From contig OZ020523.1 in NCBI GenBank assembly GCA_963971425.1, forward strand, positions 24,967,105 through 25,031,104: a DNA stretch of 64,000 nt. The letters run 5' to 3'. Shown here piece after piece: positions 45,328 to 58,490 of this stretch. Both the position numbers and the translations under genes were made by a program. Within the stretch, counting starts at the first letter, position 1. Each line of letters starts with the position of its first letter. The notes below the pieces were generated by a model, which saw only the letters and a list, made by a program, of their open reading frames with translations, did not search any database and had not been told where the DNA came from. This stretch comes from Bryoerythrophyllum caledonicum. Lineage: Eukaryota > Streptophyta > Bryopsida > Pottiales > Pottiaceae.

Positions 45328-48300
45328 TCAAGTTACATATTTTTTCAATCTGTAACCGTTATATCTTGTTGCATGGATATTCCCTGCAAAATCTTGTAAC
45401 TCAACAGAACCATTAGGATAAGACTTAAGTATTCGATATGGGCCAAACCACCTCTTTTTAAATTTTCCTGGAAATTTCTGGAATCTACTATCATATAGTA
45501 AGACTAGATCATTATCTTTTAATATTTTTGGTATTAGCTTACTATCATAGTAAGTTTTCCGTTGCTTTTGAATTGCTTCCATATTCATATAAGCTTGTGC
45601 TCGAATCTCATCGAGTCGTTCTAAATTATCAAAACGTTCCCTCAAAGAAGCCAAATCTCCCAATCTTTCAGAAATAGCAACCCTTAATGATGGTAGTTCC
45701 ACTTCGATTGGTAACATGGCTTCCAAGCCATAGACCAATGAAAATGGAGTAGCCTTAGTTGTGGTTTTAATGGTACAACGGTAGGCCCACAAAGCATTAG
45801 TTAACTCATAATCCCAATTTGATGCATTTCCCTCTAATGTTTTTGTTATAATCTTACAAAGAATGCCATTAGACTTTTCGGTTTGCCCATTAGCTCTAGG
45901 GTGATAGGGAGAGGACTTTCGATGCTTAATAAAATATCGTTGTAACATTTTTGCAATAGTATCATTAATAAAGTGAGTCCCTCTATCACTTACAATTTCC
46001 TTGGGGCAACCAAATCTAGCAATAATATTTTCATAAATAAATTTTGCTACAGTATCTGCATCATCTGTCTTAGTTGCTACGGCTTCAACCCACTTAGTTA
46101 CATACTCTGTGGCAACTAGGATGTAGCGTTTTTGTCCCACCCGACTAGGTGGCTTAATAGGGCCTACAAAGTCTATTCCCCATTTCTCAAAAGGGATTTG
46201 GGCTAAAATTGGTGTCAAAGGCATAGCTTTAGTAGCTGTAGGTTTACCAACTCTTTGGCAAGGGTCACATTTCTTAACGTAGGTAGTGGCATCAGAAAAA
46301 AGCGTAGGCCACCAATAGCCTGTTCTTAAAGCTTTTTGAGCCGTAGCCCACCCCGCAAAATGTCCACCACATGCATCTGTGTGGCAACCTTGTAAAACCA
46401 TATGCACTTCACTAGGATTTACACATCTTCTAAGTACATCATCTTTTCCTCTTTTATACAAAACTCCACTAATCATAGTATAAGGTAAGGATTGGTGTAC
46501 TAACCTTGTTTTATCTTTAGTAGTGTAGTCAACAGGGAAGACTCCTTTAGTCAAATAATAGATAATATCTGCATATTCTTGAGGAATTATGTCAAGTATT
46601 TCTATACCATCTTTAACTTCAAAGATATGTGCATCTGGAAAGCTATCATCAATAGAGTCTGGATTGATTGTCTCACTAAGCCTAGATAAGAAATCTGCAT
46701 TTTGATGGATCTTTCGAGGTCTCACATTAATGGTAAAGTCAAACTCTTGTAAAAGTAGAACCCACCTTGCTATCCGTCCACTCAATTGAGGTTTATTGAT
46801 CATATACTTTAATGCATCATGGTCAATGTGGAAAGTGAACTTATATCCCAATAAATAATGTCTAAATTTTTGAACAGAAAAGATCATTCCCAAACCTTCA
46901 CGTTCAGTGACAGAATAATTTCTCTCAGCAGCACTTAATTGGCGACTGGCAAAATATATGGGTCTATCCTGACCTTTACTATTTTTCTGACTCAAGACAC
47001 TTCCAATTGCCATATTGGAAGCATCAACATAAACTTCAAAAGATTTGTCCCAATTTGGAGGAATTAAGATTGGTGCTTTGCTAAGCCGGCGTTTTAACTT
47101 ATTAAAAGCCTTAGTGCAGTCATCTGACCAAACTCCAGATATAAGGGTTTGTTTAGTTAAAGCATTCAAAGGTGCAGCTATAAATGCAAATCTATATATA
47201 AATCTCCTATAATACCCAGTGGCACCAAGAAATCCTTTAAGTGCAGTTAAATGTTCCGGGATCTCCATTGTAAGTATAACTGCTACTTTGTCAGGATCAA
47301 CTGCTATACCCTCTTTTTAGACAACATGACCTAATAACTTACCACATACAGTGGCAAACTCAAACTTAGCAGCATTTATGGATATTCCATACTCTCGACA
47401 ACTGTCAAAACATTGCTTTAATGCTTTTGGATGATCTTCCTTAGATCCAAATACACAAAAGTCATCTAAAAATATTTCCATAAACTTTCTTAGGTATTTT
47501 GTAAAAGCTTGTGTCATAACTCTTTGGAAAGTAGCTGGTGCATTGCACAGTCCAAAGGGCATAACATTATATGCAAAGGTTCCCCAATCTGTGGTGAAGG
47601 TGGTTAATGGTCTATCCTCCGGAGCTATTTGAACTTAGTTATAGCCCGAAAATCCATCTAGGAAAGAGTAGCACTCATGCCCAGCTACACCATCAAGAAC
47701 TGCATCAGAAAATGGTAAGGGAAAGAAATCTTTCTTAGTGGCTTTGTTCAACTGCCTAAAGTCTTGACAAATGCGAATCTTACCATTTTTCTTAGGTACT
47801 ATGACAATAGGTGACACCCACTCGCTAAATGGTACAGGATAAATGAAACTACACTCCAATAATTTATCAATTTCCTCTTTGACCATTAAGGAATACTTTG
47901 GGTTCATCCTATATTGTCTTTGCCTAACAGGTTTAGCATCTGCTTCTAGGGTAATACGATGTTGACAAACATCTGGAGGTATGCCTTTTAAGTCTTTATA
48001 TGTCCAAGCAAAGGCATCTTTCTCCTTCTTGAAAAATTCCAACCACTTATCATATTCTTGAGGTTGTAATCCATCATATATTTTTATTGGCTTAGGATCG
48101 TCTTTAGTTCCTAAGTTTATTTCTATAGTATTTTTTATTAAGGGTCTGACATTAGGTGTCTTCTTTTCACCGAGTAATTCTTCTGAATCACTTATATAAG
48201 GCAGTTCCTTATCTGACTCTCTTTCAATGGTCACATTATATATTGGGGCATTTTGCCATGCCTCTATGGCTACATCTGAGTCATCCACCTGACTAGGAGG

Positions 48301-51155
48301 AACAAAATATTCTCCAGGACCTAAACTTTTAATAGTAGGCATATCTTGGACTTTATTAGTGTCACCAGGTTCAGATTCAGAGTCTGCCTCAGTGGTCCAA
48401 TCTAAATCCTCATTCTGAGTTTCTCCATGATACTCCACTGGAAACATAGGTAGCACTATTTTACTTTTGCCCTCCCCTATTGTTAACGTTCCTTTACCCC
48501 AATCATCTTTAGCTTTGGCTAAGGATAACCAAGGTCTACCAAGGAGAATAGGGTAAGTCGATATAGACTCAGTTACTTTAAAAACAATATAATCAACCTT
48601 ATAGTCAATCCCACCAATTATGGTATTTAATTGCAACAATTTTCCTAATGGTTTCACTCGGCTTTGATCTGCCATTCTTAAGATAATAGGAGTAGGTACT
48701 ATGTTAGTTATACCTAACTCTTCCATAGTGTTAACATTCATAAGATTAACACTACTCCCACTATCAATTTGGACTCCATCAACTAAAGTTCCATCTATAA
48801 TGACATCAACTGTGGGTGCTCCTGGATCAAAAGAGATATCATGGACACTTACAATCTCAGGTTGAAGTTTGCTTGTCTCTTTGGTTGTTTTTGGTTTAGA
48901 TTTCTTAATATTATTGTCCTCAACTATTTTGGCTCTTTTCCTTATTAGAGAGGATGTTAATTCATTCTTACAAGAGGGTGACAAAGCAAGTAACTGTCTT
49001 AAGGAGATCTGAGGTTGTAATCTATCCAAATCTGTAAGGATGTCATAAGGATTCATCCCAACAGCTAATTTCATCATTCTATGATGCTTTCTCTTTTTCA
49101 ATGTCAATGAGGGTTCTTTAACAATGGTCTTTGAAGGTCTATAAAAAGTAGGTTGTTCCGACGGCTTTGTTGTAATACTTGGTTTATCTTTAGGTGGAGA
49201 TACATCTTTTGGTTGTATAGGCTCTGGCCTAATGTTGGTCTGGGATCACTATTTGTTATGTCTATCGTTTCTGGATTGGGTTTAGGTGGTTCAGGTTTCT
49301 TGAGTATAGTTGCCATTTGTCTACTAAGCACATGATTGAGTTTAACTTTATTGTAATCACTTTCTGAACTACTAATTGGCTCTTGTTCCTTAGCTTTTAT
49401 AGCTTGTGATCTGGTAATAAAAACATCTTCGGGTGTATCAACAGCCAGATAATTCACATCTCTAGCATTAGAGGATTCTACCTCTTGAATGTGAACTTGC
49501 TTTCTTACATTAGGAAATTCTGTGATAATAGCAGTGCAGTAAATAGAAACATGACCTGGTTGTCCACATCTTCCACAAACTGGGTTATATCCCACTTGTT
49601 GTCGTGGATTTGGACATTCCCTTGAGTAATGACCCGACTCTCCACACCTAAAACATACAACTCCCTTATTCCTATCTTGATTAGGTGGTCCTCTCCAAAC
49701 CGCATGTTGACTGTACTCATTGGTCCCACTGGGACGTCTGTTATCATTGGATTTAGTAAAAGGTTGTTTAGAGGTAATCCTATAAGGGACTTTTTGATTA
49801 TTATTATTACTTTGTGCAAGTTGTTCTTGCACCAAGGCCTTAACTTCTTTTATATTTCTACAAGTAGTTATATCATGGCCTTTTGCACCACAATAAGCAC
49901 ACTTAAGTTTAGGGATTCCTCCAATAGGATATCTACACTCTGTACTTAAGTGCCCTTGCCCTTTACAGTTACTACACCAAATATTAGTTCTTTGGTTTGT
50001 AGCCTTAGGCCTCTTATTCTTTCCCTCATTAATTTGAACTGACAATTCTCTGAATTGTTTTTGTAAAGCTTGAATTTCAGTTTCTTCATTGTTAGCAGGC
50101 CTTAAAGCTAACTGCTTCTCTCTGTCTAAGAGTGGTCCTGGTAACATTAATTGAGGTTGTTGGATTATTGTTTTAGGATAGTAGTCTCTTCCACTTCTAT
50201 CCATTCCTATTGGATAAGGTATAGGCATATATTGAGGATCTGGTTGTGTAATTCTTCTATTTTGATACAACATGTTAGATCTTTCCATAGCAGCTTCCCA
50301 ATTTCTAGCAGCCTCATATGCTGCAGTTAAGTTTGCAGGATTAGAAAGTTTGACTTGATAGATACACAAAGGATCTAATAATCCTCTGGTAAATGTATTT
50401 GTAATCCATGACTCGGGCATCTCATTATCCCTCCATCTATGTAACAAATTCTTAAGTCTGGTATAGTAACCTGCTATAGATTCAGTAGGGTACATCTGAA
50501 AACTTTGTAATTGATCTTGCAAGGTATTATGATAGGACTGGGGTCTAAACCTAGCCAAAAATGCATCTTTTAAAGCATCCCAATCTGCTGGTCGAGGATT
50601 TAATGCTGCATACCACCTCTGAGCTTCCCCTAGTAAATTACCAGGAAAACTAGTGATATACTTATCCACTGCTAAATTATTAGCTATTGCCACTACTTGG
50701 AATCTTTCCAAGTAGGAATCTGGATCCTCTCCTAGATCTCCATAAAATATGGGAAATGGAGCTATATTAAGCATCCTAGGATGCGCCATAGCAATGGGAT
50801 CAACCAAAGGGTTGTCAGGAGTAGGAGGGGTTGAAGGTAGTGAGGATAATGAGGACCTGCTAGAGGTAGAATTAACAGAAGAAGTGTCAGAAGGAGAAGT
50901 CCTCCCAGAAGTACCTGAGGAACGTCCAGCTGGACTCTCTACTCGTGATGGTGGTTCTGAGTGTTCTTCTTCTTCAACACTGTTAAGTTTACTTTCAACT
51001 CCTTTAGGCTCACTTTGCCCACTTACTTCAAACTCCTCCTCGTTAATAAGATTATACTTAACCTCGTCTTCCTCCGCACCAGATTGGTCAATCTCGTCTT
51101 GTATGTCAAAGTTTAAGGTAGTAGGTCTAAGGATTTGACTAAATGCTTTTAACAC
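45328..51155 (-). mobile_element. gag-pol region of the giant element
   Basis: gag (about 51155-49104) has a capsid-like segment (FYGDLGEDPDSYLERFQVVA, WYAALNPRPADWDAL) and four CCHC zinc knuckles in a row (CSNCKGQGHLSTEC, CAYCGAKGHDITTC, CFRCGESGHYSREC, CGRCGQPGHVSIYC). The protease has the active-site type IDSGSSVNLM. RT has VPKKNGKIRICQDFRQLN and MPFGLCNAPATFQRV; RNase H has YVDASNMAIGSVLSQ; integrase has CGGHFAGWATAQKAL, CDPCQRVGK and SPYHPRANGQTEKSNG, ending in the Athila/Tat-type GYRLKKYVT. About two or three breaks. Confidence 0.9.
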
Positions 51156-51158
51156 TTC

Positions 51159-53046
51159 CTAACGAAACTCATGTTTGTCTTCCTCATTTTCCAATGTTCT
51201 GGCATTAAGAAAGTGGTCAATAGATTCCTTTGCTTCACTATGAGTGAATACTGGTGTTTCTAATTTGGACTCAAATCTTTGAGAAAAAGGACTTGGATAG
51301 GGAGTCTCAAAGTCTGTTTGGTTTGAGGAGTTACCTACTTCGTAGGTATGATCAATTGTTAAGGAGTTTGGTATGGGGATTCTAAACAATTGTTCTAACT
51401 CATCAAGTTGTTGATCGTGAACGTTAAGTATACCTTGATTATGTTTTTCATCTACTTCTTCCCCCTCTGAGGATCCTTCCTTTTCTAAGAAGTTAGACCA
51501 AGCTTTCTCGCTTTGGGTCTCCCAATTTTCTACTTTTGGGCTATCTGAACAACAAGAGTGAGTGATATATTTTTTATTTTTTATTTTTCCTATATATTCC
51601 TTTCTAGGATTTTTTAATGCTGCGAGTACCAACTCTTCTTGAATAAACTGTGGCTTCTTTGATTCTGACTGAGGAGAGTTTGGAGGGTCGGGCAATGTCT
51701 TATATGTTTTCTCCCTTTTAATTTGTCCCAATGCCTTTGCTAAGGCTTTTTCTAATTCATCATTTAATTTGAATGGAGAAGGAGTTGTAGCAGTGTTATA
51801 GGTAGGATTGTGTATTCCCAATACTATAGAGGGTTGTTTTTTCTCTGCCCTTTTCTTAAAACGTTGAGCTCTCTCAACTTTTTGTTTTTCTCTTTTCTCT
51901 TTGTCTTTTCCTGACATTAGTAATCCCCATAGAGTTTTTATCTTAATTTTAATTTTGATTTTTGATTTTTTATGTTTAGACTTTTAATTTAAGCAAAGAT
52001 AAATAGCCTCCTCTGAAAGATTCATTTCCTTAACATCTTCATGGATATGCCTAGGATAACTTAAGATAGTCAAGAGCTCTCCCATCTCCTCACCACTCAC
52101 CCAATGACTTAATTGTCCAAGTAATCCGTCTATCCCGTCCTCAAGTATTTTTAACTCTTTCCTATCATTAGGTGCAAGAGTTTTATAACGTTGAACTTTG
52201 GTTATTATGCGTCTTATTATTCTAGACCTTCTACTCAGAGGACTCTCCCATGGTTGTTCCATAAAGAATTTGGTAATGATACTAAGTTGTTAGGGTAAAA
52301 TTTTCTATTTTTATCATTAATGGTAAAGGTTCAATAATTAATTCCCTCGGATATTTAAATTTTCTTAAAAGACCATTAATGATATCAATCCTCTTTTTTG
52401 AATTTTTATTATTTTCCTTAATTTTTTCTATCTCCTTCCCCAAAAGGTTAAATAATTTCAATTCATTATACTTAATTTTTTCATAGATTATTAACAATCT
52501 TTTCAACCTAGTTCTTAAGTCCTTAGATGTTTCATTTTCAAAATTCGTTGATTAAAGACATAATAAATCAAAAGCTATAGTCACGGGAAGTTCTGGGTCT
52601 TTAGACAAGAAATCTGGAAAGAACACCTTACTTTGGAAGTTAAGTTTACTATAAATAAAGATATAAGTTTCTTTATCAAACTTAAATCCGTTCCAAGTTC
52701 CAATACCCTTAGAAATTAAAGGTTGGGATTGAAGTTTTAATCTACCGTATTGAGCAAAAAGAAATTGTAGTTGGTATTTCAAATACAATGTCTTTTTCTT
52801 GACAATTACTTCGTTAAATCCTTCACCTTTATTCCACACTTTATTTAAAATTATTTGTTTAATTTCTATCGGTAATTGTTCAAACTTTTCCATAAAGTTT
52901 CTATCAATTTTTAGGTGTGCCCCATAAAATTGAAAACCTTGACCATAATATGCACCTCTATAAACACGATATAAGGCGCTAAATAAATATGGTCCTTTGA
53001 AGAAGTCACTTAGACTTTCTTCATTAATTTCCCATGGAAAAGACAT
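51159..53046 (-). mobile_element. Small leader frames of the giant element
   Basis: Four short frames are packed between the 5' LTR and gag: about 164 codons (53046-52552, starting MSFPWEINEESLSDFF), 74 (52506-52282), 92 (52262-51984) and 252 (51917-51159, very Lys/Glu-rich N-terminus KEKREKQKVERAQRFKKRAE). None matches a family I know. Ogre-type elements carry an extra frame upstream of gag, so the position has precedent. Tight spacing hints at leaky scanning or reinitiation, which is inference. Confidence 0.5.
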
Positions 53047-53270
53047 GTTCTCCTAACTTTTCCTCCCATGGGTTCTCACACTAGGTATGTCCAATTCACT
53101 TTTGGATCAAATCCTTAATTTTTATGTTTTTTATAATGAACCTCCTTGTTCATTAATACACTTTAATTCACAGTAATACTTAAGTATTCAACTTAATTAA
53201 TGACAACTTTCTTCAATTAAAAACTACTTAATACTTGGCGGTACCATCCCTAACATGGTCGCCAAAAAAA

Positions 53271-55179
53271 TATAATCGTGAAATTTCACCTTCGCAAAAC
53301 ACCCAAGACTCACACAAATCTACCCTTGATTCTAAATTCTTCCCGGGATGGTCTAGCGTCAACCGTTAAGTAGTTTGTCTTTAATTATAGGTCAAAAAGC
53401 TATCTTTCCATTGAAATACTTAAGTTTATGCACTCGTTTTTAGGGAATTAAGCCTTAAAACATATCACCCTTAACATTCCACTCTTAAGGTATTAATCCC
53501 AAGGATTTAAGTGCTTAGGTAGAGCCTTGCTCCTCCAAAGAGCCTTGCTCTTGAGTTAACTATGAATATGCACGTTTGTTAGTTTCCTATACTTTTGCCA
53601 TCTTCGGCTCTTGGATACTATCCATTGCACTCATGGTTGATTCCTTAATTAATTCCATTTAGAATTGACGAACTTACCTCGTGCAATTCGCTCCACTTTT
53701 CACGTACATCCCACGGTTCACGTACTCACGTACTTATCACAAGTGTTAGTCTCGAACAACACATAAGTTAGATTAAGCCTCTAAATATTTCTACTCTAAG
53801 TCCGGACTTAAGTCTAACCTATCTATTAGTCCTTAACACTTAAATGCAAAAAGAGTATCTTCACTCTTACACTTGCATGACTTAAGTTCTGTAACTCAGA
53901 CTTAAGTTTTACCATTCAGACTTAAGTCCTTACTCACTGTAGACTTAAGTCCTAACACTCAGACTTAAGTCCTATAGTCTATACTTAAGTTTTTTCTCAC
54001 TCTGGACTTAAGTCCTGTCACTTATACTTAAGTCCCTCTTCACTCTAGACTTAAGTTTTATCATTCAGACTTAAGTTCTATTCCACTTCAGACTTAAGTT
54101 CTATTCCACTGTAGACTTAAGTTCTTCCACTTAGACTTAAGTCCTGTCATTCATACTTAAGTCCTTCCTAACTCTAGACTTAAGTTTTATTGTTTACACA
54201 TGCACGAGACTCCCGTCTTATGTCTTAATACTTAAGTTTTCACACCTGAACTTAAGTATTTCATCAATTACTTATGCATTCCTCACATTAATGCATTAAG
54301 TTTCTTACTCCAAATTCATTTCTAAATGCCTTACATACACTTAGAATTATTACATTAATATTCACAATGTCACTTTGACATAGTTAGGATCTTCCCTAAC
54401 TTTATCTCTTGAAGTTTTAACATTATTAAGTATTCATATTTCACTCATGTGTAATACATTAAATTTAATTCATCACACACACAAATTCATGTCACATAAT
54501 TAATTAGAATAGTATTTTAATTTTTACAATGAAGATCTAAATAAATATATAATGCATTTATGCATAGGAATTTATTCACAATTAATACATCATGCATATA
54601 TTTGCATTCACAAAACACAATATTAAATTTATTCAATGAAGTTCAAATATTATTGTAATTATACATATGATTCAAGTCACACACAAGACTCTACACACGC
54701 AAATTCAATAATAATTATATATTAATAATTTCACACACAACATAATACTCTTACAACATAAGAGATTTCTTCAATTACTAGCTTTTTTCACCTAAGCTAC
54801 GGCTCACTCCAACCTTCCTCCAAGGAATTTCTATGGTAATAGCCAAGAATGCTAAAAATTCAAGCTAGTCATTCTACTCAAACCCAAGAGGCACACCTCT
54901 TGGAAAAACGGTTTTGCCTATAATTAACCATTGAGATTAATTCCACTAAATCCTCACATCTATTCATATCTAGATATGAAAGGGCACACCCTTCCCAAAG
55001 GGTGCGAGTTCAACCCTTTTCCCATTAATCCTTCTATCTTAGATATGAAGAGGTACTTTTCAATTAATTAAGTACTTAATGTAAACTAAATCATTAATTA
55101 TTTAATTCTCCATATATCTACAACCCTTTTTACACTTAATTTTCTGAAAAAAACTATTTTTAGGATTTTAGGCTCTACA
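53271..55179 (-). repeat. 5' LTR of the giant element
   Basis: 1909 bp, nearly identical to 23872-25802. It starts (minus strand) TGTAGAGCC at 55179. Just inside the other end, at 53265 downward, the minus strand reads TTTTTGGCGACCATG, the likely primer-binding site, which resembles the TGGCGCC sites used by Athila/Tat relatives. Confidence 0.95.
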
Positions 55180-57960
55180 GGGATCTACATATTCCGGGTC
55201 AAAACGTCGACGCTGATTAACAACCCTTTCATTTCTTCGAGTCGTCCCTACAATTGTTGTGTTTACAACATTTGCGTTAAAGTCTCCTTGAACGACTCCA
55301 GTGCTATGAGATGATGCACCCATTCCAATAGGGCTCTCTTGGCCATACCGGTTTTCAACCGATCCTTGGTTGTTTCGAGTCGCAGTATTTACTGCGTTAT
55401 CTCCCGCTCCATTGTTGTCGCCATCTCCATTTCCACCACCATAGTCTGATAGGGAATTGTCCTCGTCGCGAACACTCCCGACATTGCCCCCCCCCATTTC
55501 AGGCTCTTCAAGGTTAGTCACATTTGGGATGTCGCTCTCTGAGGAAGTAGACAAAGGTTGCACTTCATGAATGCCCTCATTTTAAGGAAGATGAGGCGAA
55601 GGACTACGACGAGGACTTTGATTCCAAGGTCCCCAACGACCTTGAGCCAATTCTTCTTCCACATCGTCATCATCTCCGTAATAGTTTCTCGTTTCCTCAA
55701 CATGATCGGCGCCTTCCGCCCAAAGATGAGGGTGTCCACGGTACTCCAGCGGAGAGCGGGGAGCTGCCATATTGTGCTCCTCCTCTTCCTCGGCTATCAA
55801 CACATCAAATTCACGATTAGGTTCACCCACCAGGACCGGCTTGAAGGCATCTGGGTCGGAATCCTCCGAGTGAATATTCGCATCGTACCATCGAACGGGA
55901 TTGGCCCCTGGTCTTTGTTGAAGGCATCGGCTATTGGTATAAATATACACCAATGACGCACCCTTTTCTGCCGTTAATCGATTTCGGGTCTTGTTGTGGA
56001 CAAACGAGTACATACTCCAATTTCGTTCGCAAGAGCTAACTGAACACGTAAGGGCTAGAATACGAACAACTATTTTAGACTATGCCTTGTCTGCGATCCT
56101 GGCCCACCATTGGTGGAGTTGAAGCTTTGTCTGGCGGATGTCAGATGCCTCGGTAGGGCCATATGGTCCTGTGCCTTCCTCGTACTGTGTTAACTCATAT
56201 TGAACGTCCTCATATGAGACTTTCAATACCTCCATCATTTTGCGAACAACCCGATTCAATGCTCTTTGTGCGATTCCGTCAGCCCTAAGCGCCACATTAT
56301 CCTTGACGTACAGATTCAAAAGCGCCCCGGCGTAGTGAACATCGGTAAAAACCATTTGCCACCGGGCATCAAAAGATTGCTCAAGAGTGGATGCTATGTC
56401 AGCTCGTAGAGTAAAGGGTGACTCTCTCAAAGAGTACACGTGTTCTCGCAAATTATGCATCACGAGCCACGCACGACCCATGGCTGGTTCGCGGCCATCA
56501 AACACACGCAATGCCTTCAAAACATCCCCAGTCATGTGCACGTAATTCTGACATCGTTGCCAAAAGGCCACATCTTCGATGGTGAGCACCACATTATGCA
56601 CTGCGGTTGTTGCTTGCTCTCCATTTTGTTTATTCCGTAGGGTTGCAAAGTAGTTTACAACACGGGGGTGGTCTTTCAACTGTTCCAACACTCCTTTGAG
56701 TCTCACCAATCGATCCAACATAAGGAAATTACAAGCAAAGCGGGTTTCAGTGGGCACTACAATATGCAGGTTTGGACTCAACTCACGAAGTGTCCCCATT
56801 GTCGAATTATGGTTTCTAATATATTTGCACAATTTCTTTGCCCTCTCTATTAAATCTTTAAATTCTTGGACCTTCGCCCAATCTTCCAACATGAGATCCA
56901 ATGCATGTGCCATGCACCCCTGCTTGTGAATGTGCGGGTATGTGAGAATAATATCATCCATCGCTCCAAGCATGTTGGGAGCATTGTCTGTACAAATTTG
57001 TGTCACATTCTTGGAACCCACCTTCTCAATGTAAACTTTCACTTGGTCCGCTATGTACCGCATGGACTTCTTCTCACCACTGGTGTCTATGCTTCCCAAG
57101 AATACGTCACCAGTGGGGCACAACATCATTAAATTCATGAGGGGCCTCCGATGGACATCATCCCAACCATCCGTGTATATCGACACCCCATAATTCTTGA
57201 TTGCAAAACCAACTTTGGCTTCAATCTCTTTCTCAATTTGCAACCTCCTAGGTTCAATCAATCTAGTCCTCAACTGGTGATATGTAGGAGGAGTGTACTC
57301 AAACTTTGCCACAGATGTCGCCCTCACTGCATCGATGAACGCTTGATTTCGCGCCACATTAAAAGGCACATTCGCTTGATAGAAAAAAGTCGCCCACTTC
57401 TCATCAAGTTCCTACCTCTTTGCAATGTTAAAAGCATCAAGCATCCGTTGTTGATGTAGTTGCCCAGATCTAGTGGAATTCGAGGCGGTAAGACCACCCG
57501 ACACATGTTCGTGGTCGTTTCCTTCAAAGAGATTAGGCACTCCTTCCCGAGGCCCACTTGTTACCCCACCCGCCACATTATTATGAACGTCAGATTGGCT
57601 TAAAGTGTGAACAGTTGGTGCCTTTGATGGACCACTCGAGCCTGAATCTCCGCCATAAATGTCCCCGCCCGTCATTCGTTGCGGAACAATGTTTCCACAA
57701 TTGGCAAATCGACTTCGCACATAGGGAAGTAGGCTATGACAAATCGACCTCTCCGACTTGGCGCCGTATCCAAAGTGAGCGAACGCACGCTCACGTTTGT
57801 AGCTAAAAGTATAGTTACAGAAAACACAACTCACTTTGCCCCCGTTGTCACCAAAATTGTACCAAGGTTCCCATTCTTTTGTTTGCTTCCTTCGACTTCC
57901 CATTGCATTCACAGCTTATGCCAAATAATGTGCAAGTCCCGTCTAAGCCAAAATCCGGGG

Positions 57961-57969
57961 CTATTTATA
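57961..57969 (-). promoter_or_regulatory. TATA box of the hAT transposase gene
   Basis: On the minus strand TATAAATAG, about 60 bp upstream of the proposed ATG at 57903. The GACGTC palindrome array lies about 230 bp further upstream. Confidence 0.55.
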
Positions 57970-58199
57970 GTATAGAATCAAGTGAAAATGTGAGGTCTAA
58001 TAGCGTTGGTGCACTGCTTGAACCAATTTTTAATCACCTCAGCCGCACACCAGTGCCGCCTGCCACCCAAGTAGACTTGCAAGGAGCTCAAACTAAATTG
58101 AGGTCCAAGGGATAGAGGCCAAGGTGACAAGCGTGAGGACAATCGGCCCTCCCCGAACCTTTTATACACGAGCCAAGAACGGGTGGGACCTGAAGTGCC

Positions 58200-58490
58200 A
58201 AGGGCGGGGACGTCTCTATGCAGGGGCGGAGACGTCCCCGCCCTTACCTAGGCAGCGGCGGGGACGTCTCCGCCCTGCCTTGTTGTGGGGAGACGTCCCC
58301 TCCCCTGTCCGGGTAAGGGCGGGGACGTCTCCGCCCCTGCCCGTGTAAGGGCGGGGACGTCTTCGCCCCTACACGGGTAAGGACGAGGACGTCTCCGCCC
58401 CTGCCTGGGTAAGGGCGGGGACGTTTCCGCCCCACCAGGGCAGGGCGGAGACGTCCCCGGCCGTACTTGGACAGGGGCTGAGACGTCTCC
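58200..58490. repeat. Phased GACGTC palindrome array upstream of the hAT gene
   Basis: GACGTC starts at 58209, 58231, 58263, 58293, 58324, 58357, 58388, 58450 and 58482, with GACGTT at 58421. Spacing is 29-33 bp except the first pair (22). Each lies in a GC-rich palindromic context of the type GGCGG(A/G)GACGTC(T/C)CCGCC. The array ends before a conserved block CTCCATGAGG(A/C)GGGTG that is shared with the next unit. Confidence 0.9.

Larger units (their letters stand above)
23872..55179 (-). mobile_element. Giant Athila/Tat-like Ty3/Gypsy element with accessory frames
   Basis: Bounded by two LTRs of about 1.9 kb with TG...CA ends and a 5-bp duplication with one mismatch (GGGGT/GGGAT). Reading on the minus strand: LTR, a primer-site-like TGGCGACC, small leader frames, gag, protease-RT-RNase H-integrase, a 2-kb spacer, a large accessory 3' frame, a long non-coding 3' part, a purine-rich tract (CAAGGGGGCTA) and LTR. 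Without the nested element (30364-41761) it would be about 19.9 kb, within the range of giant Tat/Ogre-type elements. The LTRs differ at roughly ten positions plus one 23-bp repeat copy, so insertion is recent. It is broken by the nested insertion and about two or three other breaks. Confidence 0.9.
23117..57903 (-). pseudogene. hAT transposase (BED-like finger, DUF659-type core), split by a retroelement
   Basis: Start ATG 57903 (MGSRRKQTKEW) is preceded by a TATA box. The order is a BED-like zinc finger (VSCVFCNYTFS), a DUF659/hAT core with SIYTDGWDDV and QICTDNAPNM carrying acidic catalytic-type residues and CMAHALDLMLEDW, then the C-terminal dimerisation motif SSCERNWSMYSFVHNKTRNRL continued into an acidic tail. 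The frame is constant, but three stops lie in it: TAG at 57412-57414, TAG at 56080-56082 and TAA at 55582-55584. Each is one transition from a sense codon. After FDPEYVDP the frame is interrupted by the 31-kb LTR element (duplication GGGAT at 55180-55184, GGGGT at 23867-23871) and resumes with DDAFAFTEDLEPQP, ending at 23117. The gene is dead; related intact copies may exist elsewhere. Confidence 0.85.

Noticed and set aside
55582-57414. Suppression or RNA editing of the in-frame stops in the hAT gene
   Set aside because: Stop-removing U-to-C editing is known from organelles of some non-seed plants, not from nuclear transcripts; ordinary decay is enough.
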